Assembly: GCA_005518205.2 (NCBI GenBank)
Contig: RFFC02000001.1
Location: 1-64,000, forward strand
From: Hormoscilla sp. GUM202
Lineage (GTDB): Bacteria; Cyanobacteriota; Cyanobacteriia; Cyanobacteriales; Desertifilaceae
DNA: 64,000 nt
Direction: 5' to 3'
Shown: positions 20,487-29,757 of the stretch, in pieces
Layout: the number at the start of each line of letters is the position of its first letter
Position numbering within the stretch: position 1 is the stretch's first letter
Notes under the pieces: generated by a model
Told to the model about the DNA's origin: nothing
What the model saw: only the letters and a program-made list of their open reading frames with translations
Database searches by the model: none
Made by a program: the position numbers and the translations under genes

Positions 20487-20606
20487 ATGACTCCTTCGTT
20501 GGCAAATTTTTTTTGGAGCCTATTATTGGGGAGCGTGATTGTGGTCATTCCCGCAACGGTGTTCCTGATATTCGTCAGCCAAAAGGATAAGATTATTCGG
20601 TCCTAG
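20487..20606 (+). CDS. psbX: Photosystem II reaction centre protein PsbX
   Basis: A 39-residue gene beginning [15 protein letters not shown] with one membrane helix ([16 protein letters not shown]) and the charged tail KDKIIRS. Sequence and length match cyanobacterial PsbX, a single-helix subunit near cytochrome b559 that influences plastoquinone exchange. The ATG is preceded by GAGGGTGAGG. ycf66 follows on the same strand, the order seen in many cyanobacteria. A 10-bp inverted repeat TAGTCAACTA/TAGTTGACTA lies between the two genes. Confidence 0.93.
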   Translation: MTPSLANFFWSLLLGSVIVVIPATVFLIFVSQKDKIIRS

Positions 20607-20792
20607 ACCAAGAGGCACCGAAAACCCTCACGAGTGAGGTCTCGATAGCTGTAGAGATCTGATAGACTGAGGTGTAATTTCGCTAACTCCGGTTAGTCAA
20701 CTAGCGGCAGAACCCGGTAGTTGACTACCCAGGCTGTCAAGTTAGAAGAATCCCAACTGCCACAAAGATAAAACAGGCTGAGGTGAAATGAA

Positions 20793-21656
20793 ATGGTAAA
20801 CATTGGATTGAATCCAGGTGCTATGCTGGGCATTGTCCTGTTTGGGGCAGGGGCTGGGTTATATTTTATGCGATCGGTCCGTCCTGAGTTAGCCCGCGAT
20901 CACGATATATTCTTTATGGCAGTGGCTATACTCAGTGGCGGCATTCTGTTTTTTCAAGGATGGCGGCTGGATCCGATCCTGACTTTCGGTCAGTTCCTGC
21001 TGACGGGATCGGCGATCTTCTTTGCGGTCGAAAGCATTCGTCTGAGAGGGTTAGCTACTTCACAAGCTAAGCGGAATACGCCAATTGTGGATTACGATCG
21101 ACCTGTAAGCCGTGTTTATGAGGCGGAACTAGATGACTTTGAACTAGAAGACGATCCGCAGATGACCCGTAGGATGATCGGAACTAGGGAAGGCAGGAAT
21201 ACCGGTGTGGACGAATACGATGACGATCTGCCTAGATCGAGCACAACTAGACGTTCGACTTCGAGGTCTTTCGGGAGCGCTACTCGCACTACCCGAGAGA
21301 CCTCGACTCGTACTAGACCAGGTGGTGGTTCAACGGCCAGACGGAGTACTTCGATGTCCGACGGGGCCTCAGGCCCTACCGGTCGGACATCGACGCGGCG
21401 TCCGCGTCCGACCACAGACCGGAGAATTAGGGATGCTGATGATTGGGAAACACCGAAAGATACTTACGGACGAAGCAGTGAAAATGAATCGCCTAGGCGC
21501 GATCGCCGGACAGCTTCTGCCAAAGGATCTCGAAGAAGTCGTCCCCCCAGATCTTATGATGCTCTTGAGCAAACAAACTATGTTGATTTCCAACCTATAG
21601 AGAAAAGATCGTCGGACGACGAGGATGATGATAATTCAAGTGGTTTTGACTACTAA
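20793..21656 (+). CDS. Ycf66 family protein with two in-frame palindromes
   Basis: The N-terminal 95 residues are the conserved Ycf66 domain with three hydrophobic segments (LGIVLFGAGAGLYFM, IFFMAVAILSGGILFF, FGQFLLTGSAIFFAVESIR). The remaining 190 residues are hydrophilic and rich in Arg, Ser, Thr and Asp. Two dispersed palindromes lie inside this tail and are translated: 21261-21306 gives SRSFGSATRTTRETST and 21351-21393 gives SMSDGASGPTGRTSTR. The frame stays open through both. Ycf66 is found in cyanobacteria and some plastids; its function is unknown. It follows psbX by 186 bp. Confidence 0.85.
   Translation: MVNIGLNPGAMLGIVLFGAGAGLYFMRSVRPELARDHDIFFMAVAILSGGILFFQGWRLDPILTFGQFLLTGSAIFFAVESIRLRGLATSQAKRNTPIVDYDRPVSRVYEAELDDFELEDDPQMTRRMIGTREGRNTGVDEYDDDLPRSSTTRRSTSRSFGSATRTTRETSTRTRPGGGSTARRSTSMSDGASGPTGRTSTRRPRPTTDRRIRDADDWETPKDTYGRSSENESPRRDRRTASAKGSRRSRPPRSYDALEQTNYVDFQPIEKRSSDDEDDDNSSGFDY
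21261..21306. repeat. Palindrome P1 inside the Ycf66 gene, copy 1
   Basis: Stem TCGAGGTCTTTCGGG / CCCGAGAGACCTCGA (15 bp, one T-G pair) with the loop AGCGCTACTCGCACTA. The loop matches 29518-29533 and, on the other strand, 36849-36864, while the stem sequence is different. Confidence 0.85.
21351..21393. repeat. Palindrome P1-like inside the Ycf66 gene, copy 2
   Basis: 12-bp perfect stem TCGATGTCCGAC/GTCGGACATCGA with the loop GGGGCCTCAGGCCCTACCG, which shares only the outer GGG..CTACC with the P1 loop. Confidence 0.7.
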
Positions 21657-21740
21657 CAGGCGAGACGTATGTAGTGCCTAATGGGTTGACAGAGGATTGG
21701 GTATATGGTATAATAAAATGCTCTCATAAGTTGTGCTCAC

Positions 21741-21766
21741 TGACAACTGACAACTGACAACTGACA
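21741..21766. repeat. Heptamer tandem repeat TGACAAC
   Basis: Three full TGACAAC units plus TGACAG directly before the ribosome-binding site of the lipoprotein gene. The same heptamer on the other strand forms the array at 31383-31427. Confidence 0.75.
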
Positions 21767-21777
21767 GGAGATAGGCT

Positions 21778-22323
21778 TTGGGAAAACTTTGGTTGCTGAG
21801 GTTAGCCATTCCTTTGAGTATGTCGGGTTTAGTTGTAGCCTGCTCTCAGGTGAAGGGACCGATACTGTCGAGGGAACTCAATAGCCGCTACACGGATGAA
21901 CAACCGGCTTTGAGCGGAAATGGACGATTTGTGGCCTTTGTTTCTAACCGCGATGGTAAGCGTCAGATTCTGGTTTACGATTTGCAGCAGCGCCAGTTTT
22001 TAGAGTTGCCGAGATTGAACTGGCGAGATGCGATCGCGGAATCTCCCAGCCTCAGCTATAATGCCCGCTATCTGGTCTACGTTGCTAGTGACCGAGGCAG
22101 ACCGGAGGTGGAACTTTACGATCGGGTGACGGGAACGACAGATATGTTGACAATGGGTTATCGAGGCTGGGTGAGAAATCCGAGTATTAGTCCGGATGGT
22201 AGATTTATTGTTTTTGAAACCGATCGTCGCGGTCAGTGGGATATTGAGGTGCTCGATCGGGGCCCATTAGTTGAGTTAGATATCCCAGATGGTCCCCTAG
22301 GCAACTATGACTTGGCGGATTGA
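21778..22323 (+). CDS. TolB-like lipoprotein with PD40 beta-propeller repeats, paralogue 1
   Basis: A 181-residue protein with a signal peptide ending in a lipobox (GLVVACSQ, cysteine about residue 22), so a lipid-anchored periplasmic or outer-membrane-facing protein. Three TolB/WD40-like (PD40) repeats follow: QPALSGNGRFVAFVSNRDGK, SPSLSYNARYLVYVASDRGR and NPSISPDGRFIVFETDRRGQ. The start is TTG at 21778 with AGGAG eight bases upstream. Three repeats cannot close a full propeller alone, so it may pair with another chain. The next gene is a paralogue with the same layout, pointing to tandem duplication. Confidence 0.8.
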   Translation: MGKLWLLRLAIPLSMSGLVVACSQVKGPILSRELNSRYTDEQPALSGNGRFVAFVSNRDGKRQILVYDLQQRQFLELPRLNWRDAIAESPSLSYNARYLVYVASDRGRPEVELYDRVTGTTDMLTMGYRGWVRNPSISPDGRFIVFETDRRGQWDIEVLDRGPLVELDIPDGPLGNYDLAD

Positions 22324-22443
22324 ATATGGTAAAGAAGATATCCCGACAGAACCTTTCGATGTCTCTGCGATGTCTTCGGGGTTTTTGCCATGCATCCCGT
22401 AAGCGCAGCGCTTACGGCACACAGGAGAGATCGCTGAGTAGTT

Positions 22444-22977
22444 TTGTTGACTAACAGAAGAAAAGTGAAACGCTTTGTTTTTATGTCAGCTGTTGCTGTT
22501 GCCAGTTTGTCGAGCAGCTGCATGGGCTACCCGCGTTTGCTGAATCAGCCCTTTGACCGAGGTGGGTGGAGTTTGAACAGTCCTGCAGCGGAGGAAAATC
22601 CTCAAATTACCGGTCGCTACATAGTCTTTACTTCCGATCGCCGCTTTAGCCAGGATGTCTATCTTTATGACATGATAGACAGGCGGATGATAGAACTGCC
22701 GAGATTGAATTCTTTAGAGGCGATCTCCTCCCACCCGAGTGTCTCCACAGATGGTCGTTATATTACATTTGCTGCCAGTCGTCAGGGACGTTCTGATATT
22801 TACCTTTACGACAGGTCAATGGCCCTGTTACGTAACCTCACCAGCAATCTCAAGACAGAAGTGCGCAACCCTACGATCAGTGCCGATGGCACCACTATTG
22901 CTTTTGAGGCGAATGCTAATGGTCAGTGGGATATTTTTGTTTATGACCGGTCTGGACGCCCGGTCAACAACATATGA
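22444..22977 (+). CDS. TolB-like lipoprotein with PD40 beta-propeller repeats, paralogue 2
   Basis: 177 residues with an N-terminal signal and a cysteine in SLSSSCMGYP (about residue 26) as the likely lipid anchor. PD40 repeats are visible at NPQITGRYIVFTSDRR, HPSVSTDGRYITFAASRQGR and NPTISADGTTIAFEANANGQ, ending in WDIFVYDRSGRP. It shares the motif IELPRLN with paralogue 1. The start is TTG at 22444. The P1-like text near 22357-22382 and a GTAAGCGCAGCGCTTAC palindrome lie between the two genes. No specific function can be given. Confidence 0.8.
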   Translation: MLTNRRKVKRFVFMSAVAVASLSSSCMGYPRLLNQPFDRGGWSLNSPAAEENPQITGRYIVFTSDRRFSQDVYLYDMIDRRMIELPRLNSLEAISSHPSVSTDGRYITFAASRQGRSDIYLYDRSMALLRNLTSNLKTEVRNPTISADGTTIAFEANANGQWDIFVYDRSGRPVNNI

Positions 22978-23084
22978 GGCAATATACCTTAATAGCCTAG
23001 GGCATCGGTCAAGTAGAAGCTAGAAGCTAGAAACCGGGTCTCGGAGTGCCGCTATTAACGAGATATCAATGATCTGACCCTTAG

Positions 23085-24098
23085 TTACCCGGTATCAGTA
23101 CCGACGTTCTCGGTTTGAGATTCCAGATTTTGAACTGACTCGATTAGCGATCGCACCTGTGCAGTTCCTAAAGAAGGCTCAAAGGAAAGTGGGAATTTTC
23201 CCCGTGCCAGCATCCGTAACCCCAGTGGTCCTAGACCGATCAGCCCTTGCATGTCTCGGAAGTAATTTCCTACTACCCGCAGGCCAAACTTGCGCTCATC
23301 CACCCAGCCTCCTTCTTTGACCAGGTCTATTAACACCTTCCGATGGCGAATTGGCCGACTGGCTTGGTCGTCTGTGCGTGAGAGTATTTCACTTTTAATT
23401 TTGCCAATTTTATCCATCGGCGTCACACCCATGGGACAGACATTATTGCAGTAATAACAACGAGTGCAACCCCACACCCCCTGAGTAGTCTGGGTTAATT
23501 TGGACAAGCGCTGTTCGGTGTCGGCGTCTCGATTGTCGGCCACCATCCGGTAAGCTTTAGCTAGGGCGTGGGGTCCGACAAATTCTGGGTTCACTTCTAC
23601 TGCATTGCACTCGGAATAGCAGGCTCCGCACATGATACAATTTCCTGTCTGGTCGAGCTGTGCTCTTGCTTGAGGTGTCTGTAAAAACTCACGCTCTGGC
23701 AGATCCCTTGCTTTAGTACTGACATAGGGGTCTACTTTCTGGAGATTGTCCCAGAAACTACTCATATCCACTACCAGATCCTTGATTGCTGGCATATTGC
23801 CCATCGGTGCTATGGTAATCTCTGGAATTGAGTCTGCCAAATCGGGAACTGAAGGTGCCAGAAAACTGCCGACATTCTCTTTACAAGCGAGGGCTGTAAT
23901 ACCATTAATACCCATGGCGCAGCTACCACAAATGGTATTGCGGCAATTTTTCCGAAATGCTAGAGTTCCATCTTGAGTCCACTTAATCTGATTCAGGCAG
24001 CTCAAGATAGTCTGACTTGGTTCGGCATCTAGGCGGTAAGTCTGTATCCGCCTATTGCTATTTTGTTCGCTGCGGACTACCTTAAAATTTATTTCCAT
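23085..24098 (-). CDS. sdhB: Succinate dehydrogenase/fumarate reductase iron-sulfur subunit
   Basis: Carries electrons from succinate oxidation to the quinone pool of the thylakoid or cytoplasmic membrane. The N-terminal plant-type ferredoxin domain holds the [2Fe-2S] ligands in CRNTICGSCAMGINGITALAC (the 2Fe-2S loop). The C-terminal domain has CIMCGACYSECNAVEVNP and CTRCYYCNNVCPMGVTP for the [4Fe-4S] and [3Fe-4S] clusters. The ATG at 24098 (MEINFKVVRSEQ) is preferred to the upstream one at 24158 because the fold begins there. Cyanobacterial SdhB is commonly longer than the E. coli protein, as here. sdhA is not adjacent. Confidence 0.92.
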   Translation of the reverse strand: MEINFKVVRSEQNSNRRIQTYRLDAEPSQTILSCLNQIKWTQDGTLAFRKNCRNTICGSCAMGINGITALACKENVGSFLAPSVPDLADSIPEITIAPMGNMPAIKDLVVDMSSFWDNLQKVDPYVSTKARDLPEREFLQTPQARAQLDQTGNCIMCGACYSECNAVEVNPEFVGPHALAKAYRMVADNRDADTEQRLSKLTQTTQGVWGCTRCYYCNNVCPMGVTPMDKIGKIKSEILSRTDDQASRPIRHRKVLIDLVKEGGWVDERKFGLRVVGNYFRDMQGLIGLGPLGLRMLARGKFPLSFEPSLGTAQVRSLIESVQNLESQTENVGTDTG

Positions 24099-24169
24099 GT
24101 TCGCCAGACTTAGATTGCTGAAAATACCTACTATTCTACCCTTTCTGGCCGACCGCAAGCACCCGGAGC

Positions 24170-25017
24170 GGGAGCATCCCAGTTTTGCAGTAGGTAAAAA
24201 GACTTAAGCAGTATTGAGGTCAAGGTTGAGATAAGCACAACGTTGCTTCAACACCTGGTTGACATTCTCAGATTTCCATTGAGCCCCAGAAATCTTGAGC
24301 CTCCGACCAATACGCTTAATCGTTGAGGAGACAGCTCCCGACCCAATATCAATTTTGAGCTGTTGATAAGCTGCGTAATTGGGTAGACGAGAGCGATGCT
24401 GGTCGAGATCAGCTAGGAAGTTGTTAACCTGTGGAGCTGACCAACCATCAAAGGACGCTTTTGCTTCATCTATGAGACCATGCCACAGAACGGTCTCAAC
24501 TCGTTTGAGCCGTTGGTGAGAGCCACCCACTTTATATAAATTTTCCATTAGATGATAAGTACATGGACGAAATTAATTTCACACACTCTCTCGCGCTAGT
24601 CTCCATATCCGGAGCATGTCGCCCATGGCTATGTGCAATTATTTTTGTCTAACTACTTACCAGTCAAGGACTTCGCGTCTGCACTCTGGAGGAGCAAAGC
24701 CGTCGATTAAATTCCAGACTCCGGGATGTCCATCTCCGATGCAAGTGAGCGGGTTAGCCAGTGGCTTCCCCTTGACCCAATTAACCAGGAACTCGTTGTC
24801 GTGAAACGCTGCCATACATACCTGTGAGTGCAAAGCTACCGTCTTGTAGTCTTTCCACTGGCTCGGCTCTCCTTTGGGAGTCCGTAAACGCACTTTGCCC
24901 CCGTCGGCGCTCACCGCTTTCACTGGCTCTTTGGCCAAGGCAAGAGGGAACTCACTGCGATGAACGAGCCGATGCTGTGTGCTGTGCGAGACTTTCATTC
25001 CTGTCAACATAAAGATG
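24170..25017 (-). mobile_element. ISKra4-type element, C-terminal half (copy A), carrying a MITE
   Basis: Begins with the terminal sequence GGGAGCATCCCAGTTTTGCA and encodes, on the minus strand, the C-terminal two thirds of the transposase found intact-length at 27224-28441 (24204-24548 and 24657-25013). Relative to that copy it contains a 102-bp insertion (24558-24659) and ends abruptly at TAAAGATG (25010-25017). The other half of the same element lies next to it in the opposite orientation. Confidence 0.8.
24556..24659. mobile_element. MITE related to the IS630 element, inserted in copy A
   Basis: The uninterrupted copy at 27224-28441 reads GATGATACCAGTC where this one has GATGATA, 102 extra bases ending in TA, then CCAGTC, giving a TA duplication. 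The right end (TCTAACTACTTA) and, less well, the left end (TAAGTACATGGAC) match the terminal repeat TAAGTAGTTAGGCAAAATTA of the IS630 elements at 25605-26707 and 54791-55848. It encodes nothing and is probably a non-autonomous derivative moved by that transposase. Confidence 0.75.
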
Positions 25018-25497
25018 GGGAGCATCCCACTAATGCAATGAGTAAATATACTTAGGAGAGGAGCCAAGTAGTGAGATCATTAGCAAAAGGGTAGACAATG
25101 GGCTAAAATAGGGATGAAACTCACCCGCCAGAAGCATTCCGATGACACAAAAAGAACTCCGCGAACTCAACCAGGCTCTGAAAACCATCGCACGCATTTT
25201 GTACAAGAATACACCCTCCGAGCGATTGCAAGATTTTGAAGGTGTGTCGCAGTGCGCGACCATATGTTAGAGACAGTCGGACCGGAGTTAGGAAATTTTT
25301 TTTATCCGAAGCAAGTCAAACACAAAGTGGACGGAGTCGCTATATCGATAGCTGCATCGGAACGCTGAGGGTAACGAGCAAGCAAGCACAGCGTCTTGGT
25401 CTAGCAGCCCGCACCCGCATCAGTCCGCACTTGGAACGATGCTCCCTGCTGCTGACAGCAAACGAGTCCTATGCTCACGCCGAACAAGACATCTTTA
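25018..25497 (+). mobile_element. ISKra4-type element, N-terminal half (inverted relative to copy A)
   Basis: Starts with GGGAGCATCCCACTAATGCA, the 5' terminus of the element, and carries the first part of the transposase from ATG 25142 (MTQKELRELNQALKTIARIL) to AHAEQDIF. It breaks off at CATCTTTA (25490-25497), the same 8 bases that end the C-terminal half. The 8-bp match is what a target duplication left by the element starting at 25498 would produce. A T8 run (near 25300) marks the frameshift site. Confidence 0.75.
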
Positions 25498-25604
25498 GGG
25501 AGCATCCCACTTTTGCAATGAGTATTTATACTCAGGATTGGCGGACTATAGATTTGTGCAAATTTCCTTCGGTTGGGAGATGGCGGCCCTAAGTCCTTGC
25601 AGGG

Positions 25605-26707
25605 TAAGTAGTTAGGCAAAATTATTTTTATATTTGGCCTTTGGCATAAATATATGCTAGAATTAAAACAATCAAACTTATATTTTCAGCGAGGTGAAAG
25701 TTAGCCATGAGATTCATAAAGGGATTAAGCTATGAAACAATTAATCTCCTCAAACGGATTTATGCACAAAGTAAATATCACCAAGTTAGAAGACGAGCAC
25801 ATTGCATAATGCTCTCACATTCAGGGTATAAAACTACAGAATTGATGAAAATATTTAAGGTGACCCTTGTGACAATATATAATTGGTTTGATGCTTGGGA
25901 AGAGTTCCAATTAGTCGGCTTATATGATCGAAAAGGACGTGGAAGAAAACCGAAATTTAATTCAGAACAGATAGAGCAAATCGTGGTTTGGGCTAAAGAA
26001 TTTCCCAAGGAAATAAAATTGGTGAAAGAAAAATTTAAACAAGAGTGGGATGTGGAAGTGAGTAAGGAAACTATTAAAAGGATCTTAAAAAACGCAAACA
26101 TGTCGGCGGATCGGAAAACGAGTAGCTGGGGAGCCAGAACCCACGGAATATCAAGAAAAAAAGGAAGAATTAAAAAAATTAAAACAGCAAGAATATCGAG
26201 GTGAAATTGATTTAAGATTCTTTGATGAAAGCGGTTTTTGTTTAAATGCATATGTCCCTTATGCATGGCAGGAAAAAGGAGAAGTTATTGAGGCCAAAAG
26301 TCAAAATAGTAAAAGATTAAACGTCTTAGGATTTTTCAATCGCAAGAATGAACTAGAGCCTTACTTATTTGAGTGCCGGGTTAATAGTGAGGTGGTTATA
26401 TCATGTATAGATGATTTTTGTTCAAAATTAGAGAAAAAAACTGTTTTGGTGATGGATAATGCGTCTATGCATACGAGTAATGCCGTAAAAAATCAACAAG
26501 CAGAATGGGAACAAAAAGGGTTGACCATTTTTTATTTACCTACCTATTCTCCACAGTTAAATATCATTGAAATCTTGTGGCGATTTATCAAATACGAATG
26601 GTTAAATATTGATGCATATGAAAGTTGGGAAAGTTTAGTTAAAGCGGTGGAAGATGTGCTTCGAGAGGTTGGAGGAAAATATAAAATTAATTTTGCCTAA
26701 CTACTTA
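25605..26707 (+). mobile_element. IS630-family element, frameshifted (copy 1)
   Basis: Bounded by TA dinucleotides and inverted repeats AGTAGTTAGGCAAAATTA / TAATTTTGCCTAACTACT. It is 1.1 kb and sits in the left leader of element B. A related, more damaged copy is at 54791-55848. Confidence 0.88.
25707..26700 (+). pseudogene. IS630 transposase, two frames
   Basis: The first frame (25707-26204) carries the helix-turn-helix part (YKTTELMKIFKVTLVTIYNWF, then GLYDRKGRGRKPKF). The catalytic part continues in another frame from about 26130 (EPEPTEYQEKKEELKKL, FFDESGFCLNAYVP, VLVMDNASMHTS, YLPTYSPQLNIIEILW). The join, near MSADRKTSS, appears to have lost two bases relative to the related text MSWRRIRKRVG seen at 54791-55848, so this looks like a mutation and not a programmed frameshift. 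All three acidic catalytic positions survive. Confidence 0.75.
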
Positions 26708-27223
26708 AGGCGTTGCTGGAAAAATACTAGTTGCACAACTCTCTTCTGGGCAAACTAAGCGAGAAAAAAATTTATTCTGGTAATATGGAAAAAATATCCA
26801 CGGTTGAGGAGGCTACATGACCCCAGAAGAAAATCAAAAACTTGAATACCATCTCAAAGAATTATCAAAACTCCTGTATGCAGATACGCCCCCCGAGGCT
26901 CTTAAAGACTTTGAAAGCAGAGAGTTAGCAGTACGAGAGCATTTATTCAGGACAGTTGGACCAGTTTTAGGAAATTTTTTTTGGCTGATGGGGAGCCGTC
27001 TCAATCCGGACGCAAGCGGCAAGTCAAAACCGGCGTAGGAACAGTAACTGTAAACAGCAAACAGGCCAAAAAATTGGGCTTAAAGAAAGGCACACAAATC
27101 AGTCCCGTAATCTCCAAGTGTTGCTGGGTATTGAGTGCTAATGAATCATATCAACAAGCGGAAAAAGACTTGGAACTGTTAACAGGAATAAAAGTGGGAC
27201 ACAGCAGCATACATCGATTAGTG

Positions 27224-28441
27224 GGGAGCATCCCAGTTTTGCAGTAGGTAAAAAGACTTAAGCAGTATTGAGGTCAAGGTTGAGATAAGCACAACGTTGC
27301 TTCAACACCTGGTTGACATTCTCAGATTTCCATTGAGCCCCAGAAATCTTGAGCCTCCGACCAATACGCTTAATCGTTGAGGAGACAGCTCCCGACCCAA
27401 TATCAATTTTGAGCTGTTGATAAGCTGCGTAATTGGGTAGACGAGAGCGATGCTGGTCGAGATCAGCTAGGAAGTTGTTAACCTGTGGAGCTGACCAACC
27501 ATCAAAGGACGCTTTTGCTTCATCTATGAGACCATGCCACAGAACGGTCTCAACTCGTTTGAGCCGTTGGTGAGAGCCACCCACTTTATATAAATTTTCC
27601 ATTAGATGATACCAGTCAAGGACTTCGCGTCTGCACTCTGGAGGAGCAAAGCCGTCGATTAAATTCCAGACTCCGGGATGTCCATCTCCGATGCAAGTGA
27701 GCGGGTTAGCCAGTGGCTTCCCCTTGACCCAATTAACCAGGAACTCGTTGTCGTGAAACGCTGCCATACATACCTGTGAGTGCAAAGCTACCGTCTTGTA
27801 GTCTTTCCACTGGCTCGGCTCTCCTTTGGGAGTCCGTAAACGCACTTTGCCCCCGTCGGCGCTCACCGCTTTCACTGGCTCTTTGGCCAAGGCAAGAGGG
27901 AACTCACTGCGATGAACGAGCCGATGCTGTGTGCTGTGCGAGACTTTCATTCCTGTCAACATAAAGATGTCTTGTTCGGCGTGAGCATAGGACTCGTTTG
28001 CTGTCAGCAGCAGGGAGCATCGTTCCAAGTGCGGACTGATGCGGGTGCGGGCTGCTAGACCAAGACGCTGTGCTTGCTTGCTCGTTACCCTCAGCGTTCC
28101 GATGCAGCTATCGATATAGCGACTCCGTCCACTTTGTGTTTGACTTGCTTCGGATAAAAAAAATTTCCTAACTCCGGTCCGACTGTCTCTAACATATGGT
28201 CGCGCACTGCGACACACCTTCAAAATCTTGCAATCGCTCGGAGGGTGTATTCTTGTACAAAATGCGTGCGATGGTTTTCAGAGCCTGGTTGAGTTCGCGG
28301 AGTTCTTTTTGTGTCATCGGAATGCTTCTGGCGGGTGAGTTTCATCCCTATTTTAGCCCATTGTCTACCCTTTTGCTAATGATCTCACTACTTGGCTCCT
28401 CTCCTAAGTATATTTACTCATTGCATTAGTGGGATGCTCCC
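27224..28441 (-). mobile_element. Complete ISKra4-type element (copy A') with 8-bp target duplication
   Basis: 1,218 bp with ends GGGAGCATCCCA and TGGGATGCTCCC. The flanks are GATTAGTG on both sides (27216-27223 and 28442-28449), a clear 8-bp target-site duplication. It split the transposase gene of element B. Its sequence is nearly identical to copy A, so it moved recently. Confidence 0.92.
27258..28317 (-). CDS. ISKra4-type transposase, two-frame
   Basis: From ATG 28317 (MTQKELRELNQALK) the first frame holds the N-terminal segment, and the main frame runs from about 28200 to the stop at 27258. The main frame contains TSKQAQRLGLAAR, CIGDGHPGVWNLIDGF, RREVLDWYHLMENLYKVGG and IGSGAVSSTIKRIGRRLKIS. 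The switch at the T8 run (on the minus strand GGAAATTTTTTTTATCCG) is at the same place as in element B and so may be programmed. A second frame change just upstream (after LQDFEG) is shared by both copies of this element and may be inactivating. Confidence 0.78.
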
Positions 28442-29342
28442 GATTAGTGCAAAGAAGCGAATTTCCTGGAGCTCAAAGCAGTCACCCTGTAACCGCTGTG
28501 AGCGTTTCTGGTGGCAAAGTACGTTTAAGAACTGAAGGTAAGGGTTCTTGTGAGTGGCGAGATTATAAAGCAGTCAGCCTGCATGGAGAAGTTTGTGGGG
28601 CTTACTTTCAGGACAATGCCGCCCTGGTGGAGTGGGTTAAACAACAGCCGTTGACAGCTATAATTACTTGTTTGGGAGATGGTCATGATGGCATTTGGAA
28701 CATTATTGCTCAATTGAGACCAGAAAATGGCAGACGTGAAGTTCTTGATTGGTACGATCTAGTCGAAAATATCTATAAAATTGGCGACTATAAAAAGCGT
28801 TTAAGGCAGGTTAAATCATCTCTCTGGCACGGTTTTATTGACGAAGCATTGGAGTTGTTAGCCAGTTGTCACGGACAAAAAGTACAGAACTTCCGCGCTT
28901 ATTTAACCAAACATTGTCACCGTATCGTTAACTATGATCTTTATCAATTCTTGGGCATTCCCATTGGCTCTGGGGAGGTAGAGTCTGTAGTCAAGCGTAT
29001 TGGTTCTCGTCTCAAGCTCTCTGGGGCTCAATGGCTTCCAACGTCAGTTAACCAAATGCTTCGCTTACGCTGTGCTTATCTTAATGGCGCTCTTTCTCTA
29101 AGTACAATTACTTAGGGCAAAACTGGGATGCTCCCTTTATATCACAATTAAGGCTATATTTTATATAATACTCAGAGAATACCCATTACCCTAAAAAACA
29201 GGGGATGCCCAGGTGGTTTCCATAAATCAGCAAAATAGATGTTGACGCTGAGCAGGTTCTCTATGGTATTCTAGAAGATGCAACTTGGAGTATAGTCAAT
29301 CGCGTTAGCCGGAATCGGTAGTAACCAAACATCCCCGCTAGA

Positions 29343-29500
29343 CTAAAACCCAAGTTTAGACTTTTCTGGTGCAACTGGCACCTGTGCTGGCTGGCCCAGA
29401 AAGTCGGTAAAATGGAGATCCTCGGACGGCTCTAGGTAAGGGTCGATCACCCCAAAATCCAGGCTGTCAGAGGGCTCCAGCCGTAGTCAGACCCCAAAGG
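29343..29500 (-). pseudogene. 3' fragment of an unrecognised gene
   Basis: A minus-strand reading LEPSDSLDFGVIDPYLEPSE continues to HFTDFLGQPAQVPVAP and stops after KSKLGF at 29343. An upstream in-frame TGA and the palindrome at 29503-29548 cut it off, so it is the tail of a lost gene. The family is unknown to me. The rest of 29136-29754 shows no gene. Confidence 0.35.
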
Positions 29501-29502
29501 CT

Positions 29503-29548
29503 TCGATATCTTCTGGGAGCGCTACCCGCACTACCCAGAAGATATCGA
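29503..29548. repeat. Palindrome P1, best-preserved copy
   Basis: Perfect 15-bp stem TCGATATCTTCTGGG/CCCAGAAGATATCGA with the 16-nt loop AGCGCTACCCGCACTA. Confidence 0.88.
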
Positions 29549-29757
29549 GGAGAAATTTTTCTCAATCAGTCTTTGTGATGTTAGCTAAAATTGCACAAAG
29601 GATACCGGTGTAAGGTGTTGCTAACAGAATTGGGCGCATGGCTAACACAAGGAAGGATCGATAAACCCAGGATGTGGGCAAAGTTGTGCTCCAGGGTTGG
29701 GTTTGATATCAAGTTGACTTACAATCTAAAGAGAAACGAGGAATTAAGGTATAAGTG

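Larger units (their letters stand above)
26817..29115 (+). pseudogene. Transposase of element B, interrupted by an IS
   Basis: The N-terminal piece is MTPEENQKLEYHLKELSKLL to GPVLGNFF (26817-26975), continues after a T8 run in the -1 frame (ADGEPSQSGRKRQVKTGVG to 27223) and resumes after the nested element at about 28450 (VQRSEFPGAQSS to LSLSTIT, 29115). Catalytic-domain text includes LGDGHDGIWNII, RREVLDWYDLVENIYKIG and PIGSGEVESVVKRIGSRLK. Without the insertion it would be a full-length ISKra4-type transposase, frameshift included. Confidence 0.8.
25498..29135 (+). mobile_element. Second ISKra4-type element (B) with two nested insertions
   Basis: Terminal sequences GGGAGCATCCCACTTTTGCA at the left and GCAAAACTGGGATGCTCCC at the right frame a divergent ISKra4-type element on the plus strand. 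It is interrupted by an IS630 element at 25605-26707 and by a minus-strand ISKra4 element at 27224-28441. Removing both gives an element of about 1.3 kb. It is itself inserted into the element now split between 24170-25017 and 25018-25497. Confidence 0.78.

Noticed and set aside
21778..22977. The two PD40 lipoproteins as one TolB split by a frameshift
   Set aside because: Each has its own signal peptide and lipobox and they align with one another, so they are tandem paralogues.
26817..27247. Two separate small genes
   Set aside because: Both frames are parts of the element B transposase, joined at a T8 frameshift site and continuing after the nested element.
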